Source: Vibrio natriegens NBRC 15636 = ATCC 14048 = DSM 759 (GTDB lineage Bacteria; Pseudomonadota; Gammaproteobacteria; Enterobacterales; Vibrionaceae). Taken from it: DNA of 64,000 nucleotides. Within the stretch, counting starts at the first letter, position 1, and each line of letters begins with the position of its first letter. This document shows positions 37,163 to 45,770 of this stretch, piece after piece. The translations under genes were made by a program, and so were the position numbers. The stretch lies in the NCBI RefSeq assembly GCF_035621455.1, contig NZ_CP141823.1:1612001-1676000 (forward strand). Reading direction: 5' to 3'. The notes below the pieces were generated by a model that was given only the letters and a program-made list of their open reading frames with translations, was not told the DNA's origin and made no database searches.

Positions 37163-37746
37163 CCGAACGAATTAATTTTAGGGTTTTAACTAACTAATTT
37201 TAAAGATATTTTCTTTCCATTTTGAGTGTGACTGGGTATGTAACCAACGATTCATAAACCAACTGAATGCTATATGTATTAGATAGTTTTTGAGCAAATA
37301 CCATGAAAAAAATGTGTGAAATCAGTAAATTGATCTATGTCACATTTTGTGTCCTAGGTTTTTAGTGATTATGATGTCAGTTTTGAGTGATTAACTCGTC
37401 AATAGCCAACGTTTATTATTTCCATTTAAGCTACAGCCCTTCAGGCATAAAGGCTTCTAATTCTTATTTAAGCTGCTTCGCTGAGAATTCCCTTTCTTTA
37501 CTTTCTGTTGATAAATGAAATGTTAGTTTCCAGATATGGCTCGTGAGCTTTAACTGCGAAGTCCTCATAATGCGGCCGAATGTAACATTGTATTTCAAAG
37601 TGTAACAATAAGCTCACACTGGTTGTGGGGTTTTAATTGCGTTTTGACGTCCAATGTCGCATACGCTCAACACATAAACATTCTAATGACTATAACAACT
37701 GGTTCTGGGCATTTGCTTAGAAACCAGACAACCATCGAGAAAGTTA
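37163..37746. other. Intergenic region upstream of the cyo operon
   Basis: 584 bp without a gene. It is AT-rich and contains a CRP-like site (37329-37344). A longer open frame at 37623-37823 overlaps cyoA in another frame, lacks a ribosome site and is not credible. The region probably holds the cyo promoter and leader. Confidence 0.5.
37329..37344. promoter_or_regulatory. CRP-like site upstream of cyoA
   Basis: ATTGATCTATGTCACA has a perfect right half (TCACA), a partial left half (ATTGA for TGTGA) and the correct six-base spacer, set in an AT context (AAAT before, TTT after). It is about 400 bp from cyoA, rather far, so the site is tentative. CRP control of cyo is known in E. coli. Confidence 0.3.
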
Positions 37747-38628
37747 ATGGAAGCCTCAAGATACACACGCATCTTATCGAGAGGGAGTCTGGCGTCCGTC
37801 ATACTTTTGCTCTCAGGATGTAATTCTGCTTTGCTTGACCCCAAAGGTGCTATTGGTGTCCAGGAAAAAGAGCTGATCATCACTGCTCTTTTGCTGATGT
37901 TGATCGTCGTGATCCCCGTGATTCTTATGACGATTTACTTCGCCTATCGATACCGCGCAAGTAACACTCATGAAGAGTACGCCCCTGAGTGGTCGCACTC
38001 GACCAAAATCGAAGTGGTGGTATGGACTATTCCAATCATCATTATTGCGATTCTAGCCGCTATCACATGGCGTTCTACTCACGAACTGGAGCCATCTAAG
38101 CCTCTGGAAAGTGACGTAAAACCGATAACGATAGAAGTCGTTGCGCTAGATTGGAAATGGCTGTTCATCTACCCGGAAGAAAATATCGCGACGGTTAACT
38201 ACGTAGCGTTTCCAAAAGATGTGCCAGTTCAGTTCAAATTGACGTCCGACAACATCATGAACGCGTTCTTCATTCCTCGTTTAGGTAGTCAGATTTACGC
38301 CATGCCAGGCATGGTAACCAAGCTAAACCTGATTGCTAACCACGAAGGTGACTTCAAGGGCTTTGCGTCGAACTTCAGTGGGGAAGGCTTCTCACAAATG
38401 AAGTTCACTGCGTCAGCTATGCCTGATCGCGCTGCATTCCTGAATTGGGTGCAGAAAGTTAAAGCGAGTCCAGACCGTATTGAAGACTGGGTACAGTACA
38501 GCACGCTAGCTGAACCTAGTATCGCTGAGCCGGTGACCTTGTTCTCAAGTGTACCTCCGTTCCTGTTCAGCAACGTCGTGACTCAGCATCCTGGTTCTAT
38601 GAACTGTTTGCCTGAAAACCAAGGATAA
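37747..38628 (+). CDS. cyoA: Cytochrome o ubiquinol oxidase subunit II
   Basis: 293-residue lipoprotein subunit of the terminal quinol oxidase. Lipobox LLSGC with Cys at residue 25, two membrane helices (about 44-66 and 86-108) and a periplasmic cupredoxin domain. The CuA site of cytochrome c oxidases is absent: where cysteines would be, the sequence reads FASNFSGEGFSQMKF, so it is a quinol oxidase. GAGAAAG precedes the ATG. cyoB follows after five bases. Confidence 0.94.
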   Translation: MEASRYTRILSRGSLASVILLLSGCNSALLDPKGAIGVQEKELIITALLLMLIVVIPVILMTIYFAYRYRASNTHEEYAPEWSHSTKIEVVVWTIPIIIIAILAAITWRSTHELEPSKPLESDVKPITIEVVALDWKWLFIYPEENIATVNYVAFPKDVPVQFKLTSDNIMNAFFIPRLGSQIYAMPGMVTKLNLIANHEGDFKGFASNFSGEGFSQMKFTASAMPDRAAFLNWVQKVKASPDRIEDWVQYSTLAEPSIAEPVTLFSSVPPFLFSNVVTQHPGSMNCLPENQG

Positions 38629-38633
38629 TCGCA

Positions 38634-40670
38634 ATGTTTGGAAGATTAACTCTGGATTCAATTCCATTCCATGAACCTATTATCGTCATCACCCTAGCGG
38701 TAGTGGCTTTAGTCGGTTTAGCCGTGGTTTACGCGGTGACTAAAGCTGGAAAGTGGCAGTATTTGTGGAATGAATGGTTTACTTCGGTAGACCACAAAAA
38801 ACTAGGCTTTATGTACATCGCGGTTGCGATGGTAATGCTTATTCGTGGTTTCGCTGACGCGGTAATGATGCGTAGTCAGCAGCTACTTTCGTCTGCGGGT
38901 GAGGCGGGTTACCTGCCACCAGAACACTATGACCAAATTTTTACGGCCCACGGCGTGATCATGATTTTCTTCGTCGCAATGCCATTGGTTATTGGTCTGA
39001 TGAACATCATCGTTCCGCTGCAAATTGGCGCACGTGACGTGGCTTTCCCGTACCTAAATAACCTAAGCTTCTGGCTGTTTATCGTTGGTGTTATCCTGAC
39101 GAACATGTCGCTAGGTCTTGGTGAGTTTGGCCGTACTGGTTGGTTGGCTTATCCGCCATTATCAGGTATCGAAGCAAGTCCTGGAGTCGGCGTTGATTAC
39201 TGGATTTGGGCGCTGCAAATTTCAGGTGTTGGTACAACGCTAACAGGTGTGAACTTCTTCGCGACGATCCTGCGCATGCGTACGCCTTCAATGCCAATGA
39301 TGAAAATGCCTGTTTTCACTTGGGCATCTCTGTGTGCAAACATCCTAATCATCATTTCATTCCCAATCCTGACGGTAACTATCGCGCTACTAACGCTGGA
39401 TAGATATCTGGGCATGCACTTCTTTACCAATGATCTTGGCGGCAACGTAATGATGTACGTCAACCTGATTTGGGCATGGGGTCACCCAGAAGTGTACATT
39501 CTGATCCTGCCGATCTTCGGTGTGTTCTCAGAAGTGACGGCGACATTCTCTCGCAAGAAGCTATTTGGTTACACCTCGCTGGTATGGGCAACGATTGTAA
39601 TTACAATTCTCGCGTTCGTTGTTTGGCTACACCACTTCTTCACAATGGGTTCTGGTGCGAACGTCAATGCCTTCTTTGGTATCGCCACGATGATCATTTC
39701 TATCCCGACCGGGGTTAAGATCTTCAACTGGCTATTCACCATGTACAAAGGGCGTATTCGCTTTACAACGCCAATGTTGTGGACGGTTGGCTTCCTGATC
39801 ACCTTTACCGTTGGTGGTATGACGGGTGTATTGATGGCGGTACCGGGTGCGGACTTCGTTCTGCATAACTCAGTATTCCTGATTGCACACTTCCACAACG
39901 TAATTATCGGTGGTGTGGTATTTGGTTGTTTCGCTGCGATCACTTACTGGTTCCCGAAAGCGACAGGTTTCACCATGAATGAAGCTTGGGGCAAACGTGC
40001 GTTCTATCTTTGGATCATTGGTTTCTTGATGGCGTTCCTACCGCTATACGCGTTGGGCTTTATGGGTATGACTCGTCGTATCAGCCAAGAAATCAACCCA
40101 GAATTCTTCCCACTATTGGCGGTTGCTGCCGCGGGTACAGTCGTCATTGCTCTGGGTGTATTGTCTCAATTCATCCAAATTTACGTCAGTATTCGTGACC
40201 GCGAGCAAAACCGTGATCTTACTGGTGACCCGTGGGATGGCCGTACTCTTGAGTGGGCAACGTCTTCACCACCACCGTTCTACAACTTTGCACACCTTCC
40301 AAAAGGTGATGTGCTGGATTCATTCTGGTACGAGAAACAAAGTGGTGAGTTTGATCCAACTAAGGAAGTGGAATACGAGCGTATTCACATGCCTAAGAAC
40401 ACGCCAACAGGCATTTATGTGTCAGCTTGGTCACTGCTATTCGGCTTTGGCATGATTTGGTACATCTGGTGGTTAGCTGGCTTGAGTCTGGTAGCTATCG
40501 TCGTAACTTGTATCAAACACAGTTACAACGAAGATGTGGACTACTACGTTGAAGTTGAAGAAATCAAAGCGATTGAAGCAGCACGACGTGCACAGCTTGA
40601 AGAAGCGAAGAAAGGTTCTGTGAAAGATAACGAAAGCAAAGATGATCTGGAGGTGACGTATGCAAACTAA
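38634..40670 (+). CDS. cyoB: Cytochrome o ubiquinol oxidase subunit I
   Basis: 678-residue catalytic subunit reducing oxygen to water and pumping protons across the inner membrane. Heme-copper ligands are intact: FTAHGVIMIFF (low-spin heme), WGHPEVYILILP with the cross-linked His-Tyr pair, the HH of VVWLHHFFTMG (CuB), and FLIAHFHNVIIGG (both hemes). Fifteen or so membrane helices and the extra N- and C-terminal helices typical of CyoB are seen. It overlaps cyoC by eleven bases. Confidence 0.97.
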   Translation: MFGRLTLDSIPFHEPIIVITLAVVALVGLAVVYAVTKAGKWQYLWNEWFTSVDHKKLGFMYIAVAMVMLIRGFADAVMMRSQQLLSSAGEAGYLPPEHYDQIFTAHGVIMIFFVAMPLVIGLMNIIVPLQIGARDVAFPYLNNLSFWLFIVGVILTNMSLGLGEFGRTGWLAYPPLSGIEASPGVGVDYWIWALQISGVGTTLTGVNFFATILRMRTPSMPMMKMPVFTWASLCANILIIISFPILTVTIALLTLDRYLGMHFFTNDLGGNVMMYVNLIWAWGHPEVYILILPIFGVFSEVTATFSRKKLFGYTSLVWATIVITILAFVVWLHHFFTMGSGANVNAFFGIATMIISIPTGVKIFNWLFTMYKGRIRFTTPMLWTVGFLITFTVGGMTGVLMAVPGADFVLHNSVFLIAHFHNVIIGGVVFGCFAAITYWFPKATGFTMNEAWGKRAFYLWIIGFLMAFLPLYALGFMGMTRRISQEINPEFFPLLAVAAAGTVVIALGVLSQFIQIYVSIRDREQNRDLTGDPWDGRTLEWATSSPPPFYNFAHLPKGDVLDSFWYEKQSGEFDPTKEVEYERIHMPKNTPTGIYVSAWSLLFGFGMIWYIWWLAGLSLVAIVVTCIKHSYNEDVDYYVEVEEIKAIEAARRAQLEEAKKGSVKDNESKDDLEVTYAN

Positions 40671-41262
40671 TGTCGCTGCTCATCATGACCATGATCACCA
40701 CCATGACACGAATGGCAATAAGCTGTTTGGTTTCTGGGTTTACCTGATGAGCGACTGTGTATTGTTCGCAACTTTGTTTGCAACGTACGCAGTACTTTCC
40801 AGCAACTCGATTGCAGGTCCAACAGGTAAAGACATTTTCGAATTGCCTTTCGTGTTCGTTGAAACCATGTTGCTGCTATTCAGTAGTATCACGTTTGGTT
40901 TTGGCATGATTGCGATGAAACGTAATGATGTTGCTGGCCTTAAGCGCTGGCTGCAAATTACTTTTGCGCTGGGTCTTGGCTTCATCTGCATGGAAGTATA
41001 CGAGTTCCATCACTTGATTGCTGAAGGTTACGGCCCTCAGGAAAGTGCGTTTCTCTCTGCGTTCTTTACATTGGTAGGTACGCACGGCTTGCACGTGTCA
41101 TTTGGTCTGATTTGGTTGGCAGTGGCTTATCACCAACTGTCTACCAAAGGCCTGAACGATAACATGGCGATGCGTTTTAACTGCTTGAGCCTGTTCTGGC
41201 ACTTCCTGGATATTGTTTGGATCTGTGTCTTTACCATCGTTTACTTACTGGGGGTAATGTAA
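40660..41262 (+). CDS. cyoC: Cytochrome o ubiquinol oxidase subunit III
   Basis: 200 residues with five membrane helices. The N-terminus is His-rich (HHDHDHHHD), then LFGFWVYLMSDCVLFATLFA, the family signature. GGAGG precedes the ATG within the end of cyoB. A later segment, GTHGLHVSFGLIWLAVAYHQ, is also characteristic. Its stop overlaps the cyoD start (TAATG). Confidence 0.95.
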   Translation: MQTNVAAHHDHDHHHDTNGNKLFGFWVYLMSDCVLFATLFATYAVLSSNSIAGPTGKDIFELPFVFVETMLLLFSSITFGFGMIAMKRNDVAGLKRWLQITFALGLGFICMEVYEFHHLIAEGYGPQESAFLSAFFTLVGTHGLHVSFGLIWLAVAYHQLSTKGLNDNMAMRFNCLSLFWHFLDIVWICVFTIVYLLGVM

Positions 41263-41573
41263 TGGGACAACATATTGAAACAAGTGCGTCTGATTACGTT
41301 AAAGGCTTCGTTGCGTCGCTTATTCTAACGGTGATTCCATTCTACTTTGTTTGGGCGCAATCTCTGCCACAGGCAACGACATACGCGGTTCTGTTTGGCT
41401 GTGCATTGGTTCAGATCTTTGTGCATTTCAAATATTTCCTGCATATGGAAGCGAAGACAGATGATGGTCGCTGGAATCTGGTTTCACTGATGTTTACTGC
41501 TATTGTTGTGCTTATTCTGATCGCAGGTTCGATCTGGATTATCTACAACATGAACGTCAACATGAAGTTGTAG
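41262..41573 (+). CDS. cyoD: Cytochrome o ubiquinol oxidase subunit IV
   Basis: 103 residues from ATG 41262, which overlaps the cyoC stop; longer starts lie inside cyoC. Three membrane helices. Segments DYVKGFVASLILTVIPFYFV and QIFVHFKYFLHME are typical. The small subunit aids CuB assembly (family knowledge). Confidence 0.94.
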   Translation: MGQHIETSASDYVKGFVASLILTVIPFYFVWAQSLPQATTYAVLFGCALVQIFVHFKYFLHMEAKTDDGRWNLVSLMFTAIVVLILIAGSIWIIYNMNVNMKL

Positions 41574-41581
41574 GCCAAGGT

Positions 41582-42451
41582 ATGCTGAAAAGTTATTTGT
41601 CTATCACCAAACCGGGCATTATTTTCGGCAACCTGATTTCTGTTGCGGCGGGGTTTTTCCTCGCCGCAAAAACAGAACCTGCTAGCCTGACGTTGTTTCT
41701 GACAACGTTGGCTGGTGTGGGGCTTGTCATTGCTTCAGGTTGCGTGGTGAACAATATTTTTGATCGCGATATCGATCAAAAGATGGCGCGTACTCAGAAC
41801 CGTGAGCTAGCGAAAGGGAACATCAATATTGATGTCGCGTTTGTCTATGCTTTGGTTTTGCTTTTGGTTGGAACGGGCTTACTGTTTCAACTTGCCAATC
41901 CACTTTCTGCGGTTGTTGTCCTGCTTGGTTACGTGTACTACGTGTTCTTTTACACCATGTGGTACAAACGTAACTCGGTATATGGCACATTAGTCGGCAG
42001 TATTTCTGGCGCGGTTCCGCCATTAGTTGGCTATCTGGCAGTGACAAACTTCATTAGCTTAGAAGCCATTTTGCTGTTCACTATGTTCTGCCTGTGGCAA
42101 ATGCCGCACTCGTACGCGATTGCCATGTTCCGCATGCAAGACTACCGAGAAGCGGGCATTCCTGTACTGCCTGTTAAAGAAGGCATCCATAAAGCCCATC
42201 GTCATATGAAAGCGTACGTGGTTGCCTTTGGTGCTGTTTCATTGGGACTCTTTTTGCTTGGTGAAGCAGGGTATGAATACCTGGCTGTCGCAGCTGTTGT
42301 TTGCTTTATGTGGACAAAAGTGACTTTCCGCAGCATTGACGATGAAAACTACGTAGCGTGGTCGAAGTCGGTGTTTAAAGTCTCTTTGCTGGTGGTAATG
42401 GGAATCAGTGGAGTGCTAGGGGTAGAGTTACTTCCGTTGGCGCTGGTTTAA
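41582..42451 (+). CDS. cyoE: Protoheme IX farnesyltransferase (heme O synthase)
   Basis: Adds a farnesyl group to heme b, giving the heme O used by CyoB. 289 residues with about eight membrane helices. The prenyl-diphosphate-binding motifs are intact: NNIFDRDIDQKMARTQNR (about 56-73) and the later FRMQDYREAGIPVLPV loop, plus YKRNSVYGTLVGSISGAVPP. Starts eight bases after cyoD. A strong terminator follows 140 bp downstream. Confidence 0.95.
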   Translation: MLKSYLSITKPGIIFGNLISVAAGFFLAAKTEPASLTLFLTTLAGVGLVIASGCVVNNIFDRDIDQKMARTQNRELAKGNINIDVAFVYALVLLLVGTGLLFQLANPLSAVVVLLGYVYYVFFYTMWYKRNSVYGTLVGSISGAVPPLVGYLAVTNFISLEAILLFTMFCLWQMPHSYAIAMFRMQDYREAGIPVLPVKEGIHKAHRHMKAYVVAFGAVSLGLFLLGEAGYEYLAVAAVVCFMWTKVTFRSIDDENYVAWSKSVFKVSLLVVMGISGVLGVELLPLALV

Positions 42452-42591
42452 TAATACACAGCATTTGACTCAACGCTCCGAGCAAAGGATGTTTGGTTAG
42501 CGGAAATGTCAAACATCAGAAAGTAATGACTATTCCTGATCTTTAATCGTCAGGCTTATAGCACTCAGCCTAAAAAGCGTATTCTCAGAAG

Positions 42592-42622
42592 GGACAGCGA
42601 CATATATCGCTGTCCTTTTTTT
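42592..42622 (+). terminator. Terminator of the cyo operon
   Basis: GGACAGCGA (42592-42600), six-base loop, TCGCTGTCC (42607-42615), then seven T's. Confidence 0.93.
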
Positions 42623-42720
42623 GTTTTCGCACAATCAAAAAGAAAGCAATCAACGGTAGGCTAAAGTTTCTCTCTGGCGAGGTGTATTTCTTCCTCAATG
42701 GTGGAAAATTAGCACTCAAG

Positions 42721-43611
42721 TTACGTGTTTTCTCCCTGATAGTTCAAATATTGAACGCATAGATCATGAAATGCTTTTGCTTGAGGTGAGATAGTGCGGT
42801 CACTAAGCGTAAAGATACCAATTTGTCTTTCTAACGGTGGATCTATCATTGGAATCCATACCAATCTCGTTTCGTTAGTTGGAAAGGCTAGCTTTGGTAA
42901 AGTGGTTACGCCAATACCCAGCTCCAAGACAGAAAATAAAGACGTGATATTTTCCACTGAGTAAAGCGCTTGCTGACTTAATGCTCTTGCAGGGGTTGGA
43001 TCGAGAAGCGTGCAGGTACCGTTACGAATAAAAGGCTGTTCAAGTAAGGTTTGCCACTCGATTCCCTCAGGGTGATTTGCAACAGGGTTATCTTTTAAAC
43101 ACACCACACCAATTGGATCAGATAGCAGCGGCGTAAAGTCGATACCACCGTCATCAAGGTGAGATGGGTTACCAAGCGCTAAGTCGACTTCACCAGAGAG
43201 CAGACGAGCCTCGACGCCTGCGGCGTTATCGTCTATCAAGCTAACTTCTACATTTGGATATTGTTCGCAAAAGGCTCCCAAAACGCTTGGAATGAGTTTC
43301 GCTGCAACGGAAGGAACACTCGCAATTCTCACTCTCCCTTGCTGTCCTGCAGCGGCGGCTTTTAGATCATTGTCAAGCGCACTATAGATATTGAGGAACT
43401 GAACCACCTTGGGTAAACAAATTTCACCGAAAGGCGTCAGTTTGGTTTTGTTTCCTGGTTCAAACAGAGTTTGCCCTAGAATTTTTTCAAGCTCTTTTAT
43501 CGAAGTGGACAGCGCCGCCTGAGAACGATTTGCACGATGTGAAGCGGCTCGAAAGCCGCCTTCCTCGACTACCATCACAAAATGCATTAATTGTTGAAGC
43601 TTGATGCTCAT
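42721..43611 (-). CDS. LysR-family regulator of the RidA/BCCT cluster
   Basis: 296 residues. N-terminal LysR helix-turn-helix at about residues 3-62 (GFRAASHRANRSQAALSTSI, LEKILGQTLFEP) and a periplasmic-binding-like effector domain (about 90-290, VRIASVPSVAAKLIPSVLGA). It is transcribed away from the RidA-ALDH-M19-BCCT cluster, 149 bp from ridA, with inverted repeats in the gap. By the usual LysR logic it should regulate that divergent cluster in response to the substrate or an intermediate; that is inference. The effector is unknown. Confidence 0.9.
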   Translation of the reverse strand: MSIKLQQLMHFVMVVEEGGFRAASHRANRSQAALSTSIKELEKILGQTLFEPGNKTKLTPFGEICLPKVVQFLNIYSALDNDLKAAAAGQQGRVRIASVPSVAAKLIPSVLGAFCEQYPNVEVSLIDDNAAGVEARLLSGEVDLALGNPSHLDDGGIDFTPLLSDPIGVVCLKDNPVANHPEGIEWQTLLEQPFIRNGTCTLLDPTPARALSQQALYSVENITSLFSVLELGIGVTTLPKLAFPTNETRLVWIPMIDPPLERQIGIFTLSDRTISPQAKAFHDLCVQYLNYQGENT

Positions 43612-43647
43612 CCCTGATGCCTCATAATCCCTGTATTTACGTTATTC

Positions 43648-43736
43648 TCAATATGGTGATAAGTTTAATTTATCAATTGTAAAAAATTTACCGTTAGATT
43701 TATCGCCTGTCAACGTGCATCATTTAACCATATTGA
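43648..43736. promoter_or_regulatory. Inverted repeats in the lysR-ridA divergent promoter
   Basis: TCAATATGGT (43648-43657) and ACCATATTGA (43727-43736) are perfect 10 bp complements about 70 bp apart, one near each gene. Overlapping the left copy, TGATAA (43657-43662) and TTATCA (43670-43675) form a second inverted repeat with a seven-base spacer, a size typical of LysR recognition sites. Confidence 0.55.
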
Positions 43737-43760
43737 AACAAAGTCGTTACAAAGGTTGAA

Positions 43761-44165
43761 ATGAACGTGAATACTCCTACTAAAAAACATCCAGTAAAAA
43801 CCAGTTTGTTTGCTTCTAAAGCACCGCTCGAATGGGCGATTGTTAACAACGGAACCTTGTATACGGCACAAATTCCTATCGATGATACGGGCGCAGTGGT
43901 TGAAGGTGGTATCGAAGCACAAACACGCCAAACATTTAACAATCTCATTCACACTCTAGAGTGCGCTGGTGAATCTTTGGATTCTGTGTTGCAGGTCCTT
44001 ATTTACGTTACCGACAGAGAATACTTAAAAACCGTCAACCAAGTGTACGCGGAATACTTTGATGCGCCGTATCCAAACCGGGCAGCTATGGTGGTTGCAG
44101 GATTAGCGAGAGAAGAAATGCTGGTGGAGTTTGTCGTTTACGCTTCGGCAAGCCAACCCGAATAA
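43761..44165 (+). CDS. RidA/YjgF-family protein (enamine/imine deaminase-like)
   Basis: 134 residues. RidA proteins hydrolyse reactive enamine or imine intermediates of amine catabolism to ketones or aldehydes and ammonia. The segment YPNRAAMVVAGLAREEMLVE keeps the carboxylate-binding Arg and the C-terminal Glu expected for activity. The N-terminus (about 20 residues) is longer than in E. coli RidA. First gene of the plus-strand cluster; 75 bp before the aldehyde dehydrogenase. A catabolic rather than housekeeping role is inferred from context. Confidence 0.88.
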   Translation: MNVNTPTKKHPVKTSLFASKAPLEWAIVNNGTLYTAQIPIDDTGAVVEGGIEAQTRQTFNNLIHTLECAGESLDSVLQVLIYVTDREYLKTVNQVYAEYFDAPYPNRAAMVVAGLAREEMLVEFVVYASASQPE

Positions 44166-44198
44166 AACCATAACAAGAATAATTAGAGATCAGTGAGC

Positions 44199-44214
44199 TG
44201 ATGGCTTGCCATCA
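44199..44214. promoter_or_regulatory. Palindrome TGATGGCTTGCCATCA between ridA and the aldehyde dehydrogenase
   Basis: A perfect 16-base palindrome (TGATGGC-TT-GCCATCA), 27 bp before the aldehyde dehydrogenase start. It could be an operator or a small mRNA hairpin; no T run follows. Confidence 0.4.
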
Positions 44215-44240
44215 CAAATCGGAAGAACAAGGAAAGAACA

Positions 44241-45701
44241 ATGACTTTTATTAACAATGTTCAAGCAGAAAAATCCCTCTACATCGCAGGTGAGTGGCAT
44301 TCAGGCATGGATACCATCGCTAATATTAACCCTTCTGATATCAGTGAAAATATTGGTGATTTTGCTCAAGCGAGCGTGTCCCAAGTAGAACAAGCGATTC
44401 AAGCGGCAAAAGCAGCACAGCCAGAGTGGGAAAAGACGCCAATTGAGCGTAAACAAGCAGTACTGCAAGCAATTGGTGATGAGCTAATCGCGCGCTGTGA
44501 CGAATTGGGTACCTTACTTTCGCGTGAAGAAGGCAAGCCATTTGCTGAAGGTCGTGGTGAGATTTATCGTGCAGGTCAGTTCTTCCAATACTTTGCTGCC
44601 GAGGTATTGCGTCAAATTGGCGATAACGCTGCTTCCGTCCGTCCAGGTGTCTCCGTTGAAGTTACTCGCGAAGCCGTCGGCGTTATCGCCATTATCTCTC
44701 CTTGGAATTTCCCGACGGCAACCGCAGCTTGGAAAATTGCTCCAGCGCTCGCATTTGGTAACAGCGTCGTCTGGAAGCCTGCGAATCTAACTCCAGCCAG
44801 TGCTGTGGCACTTACTGAGATCATTCATCGCCAAGGTTTACCTGCTGGCACGTTCAACCTCGTATTGGGTAGCGGCTCACAAGTGGGTAATACCCTTATC
44901 AATTCGAAAGATGTAAACGGTGTGAGTTTTACGGGCTCTGTCGATACAGGTCGTAAAGTCGCTGCGGCAACAGCACCAAACTTTGTGCGTTGTCAGCTAG
45001 AGATGGGTAGCAAAAACGCGCTCGTGGTAGCGGATGATGCAGATATCCAAATTGCCGTCGAAGCAACAATCGCGGGCTCATTCTCCGGTGCTGGTCAAAA
45101 ATGTACGGCGTCTTCTCGTCTTGTTGTTATGGACGATATTCACGACGCGTATGTCGAAGCGCTAATCAAACGCATGAGTGAGCTCAAAGTTGGTCACGCG
45201 CTGGAAGATGGCGTGTTCATGGGCCCAGTGGTTGATGGTAACCAATTGAATGCGAACTTTGAGTGGATTGAAAAAGCGCGCCGAGCAGGGGCAGAGTTGG
45301 CTTTCGGTGGTGAGCGTTTAAATCTAGAGCATGACGGTTACTACATGTCACCAACGCTTTTCTTGAACACACAAAATAGCTGGGAAGTGAACCAAGAAGA
45401 AGTCTTTGCACCAATGGCCAGCGTGATTCGCGTCTCTGATCTAGACGAAGCGATTGCAGTGGTGAACGATACGCGCTTTGGCCTAACAGGCGGCATTATC
45501 ACGCAAAGCCTGCGCAACAGCGCGATCTTTAAGCAGCAAGCCCAAACAGGCTGCGTCATGGTTAACTTGCCGACCGCGGGCACGGATTATCACGTTCCGT
45601 TTGGTGGCCGCAAAGAGTCAAGCTTTGGTCCTCGTGAGCAAGGTCAGTACGCCAAAGAGTTTTACACCGTAGTGAAAACCGTTTATCAGCGTCCTTACTA
45701 A
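44241..45701 (+). CDS. NAD(P)-dependent aldehyde dehydrogenase, 2-oxoglutarate-semialdehyde type
   Basis: 486 residues. Catalytic Cys at 288 (SGAGQKCTASSR) and general-base Glu at 254 (CQLEMGSKN) are intact; ISPWNFPTATAAWKIAPALA and FTGSVDTGRKVA form the cofactor site. The C-terminal MVNLPTAGTDYHVPFGGRKE and SFGPREQGQYAKEFYT closely resemble 2-oxoglutarate-semialdehyde dehydrogenases of hydroxyproline and sugar-acid pathways, rather than betaine aldehyde dehydrogenases. That points to a five-carbon dioxo product leading to 2-oxoglutarate, but substrate choice in this family cannot be read with certainty. AAGGAAAG precedes the ATG. Confidence 0.88.
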   Translation: MTFINNVQAEKSLYIAGEWHSGMDTIANINPSDISENIGDFAQASVSQVEQAIQAAKAAQPEWEKTPIERKQAVLQAIGDELIARCDELGTLLSREEGKPFAEGRGEIYRAGQFFQYFAAEVLRQIGDNAASVRPGVSVEVTREAVGVIAIISPWNFPTATAAWKIAPALAFGNSVVWKPANLTPASAVALTEIIHRQGLPAGTFNLVLGSGSQVGNTLINSKDVNGVSFTGSVDTGRKVAAATAPNFVRCQLEMGSKNALVVADDADIQIAVEATIAGSFSGAGQKCTASSRLVVMDDIHDAYVEALIKRMSELKVGHALEDGVFMGPVVDGNQLNANFEWIEKARRAGAELAFGGERLNLEHDGYYMSPTLFLNTQNSWEVNQEEVFAPMASVIRVSDLDEAIAVVNDTRFGLTGGIITQSLRNSAIFKQQAQTGCVMVNLPTAGTDYHVPFGGRKESSFGPREQGQYAKEFYTVVKTVYQRPY

Positions 45702-45770
45702 GGAGAGGTGGGTAGTTGATGGTGTCAGCTACCCACTCTGAACGGCTAAGAAATTTTTTAAGGAGTGGTT

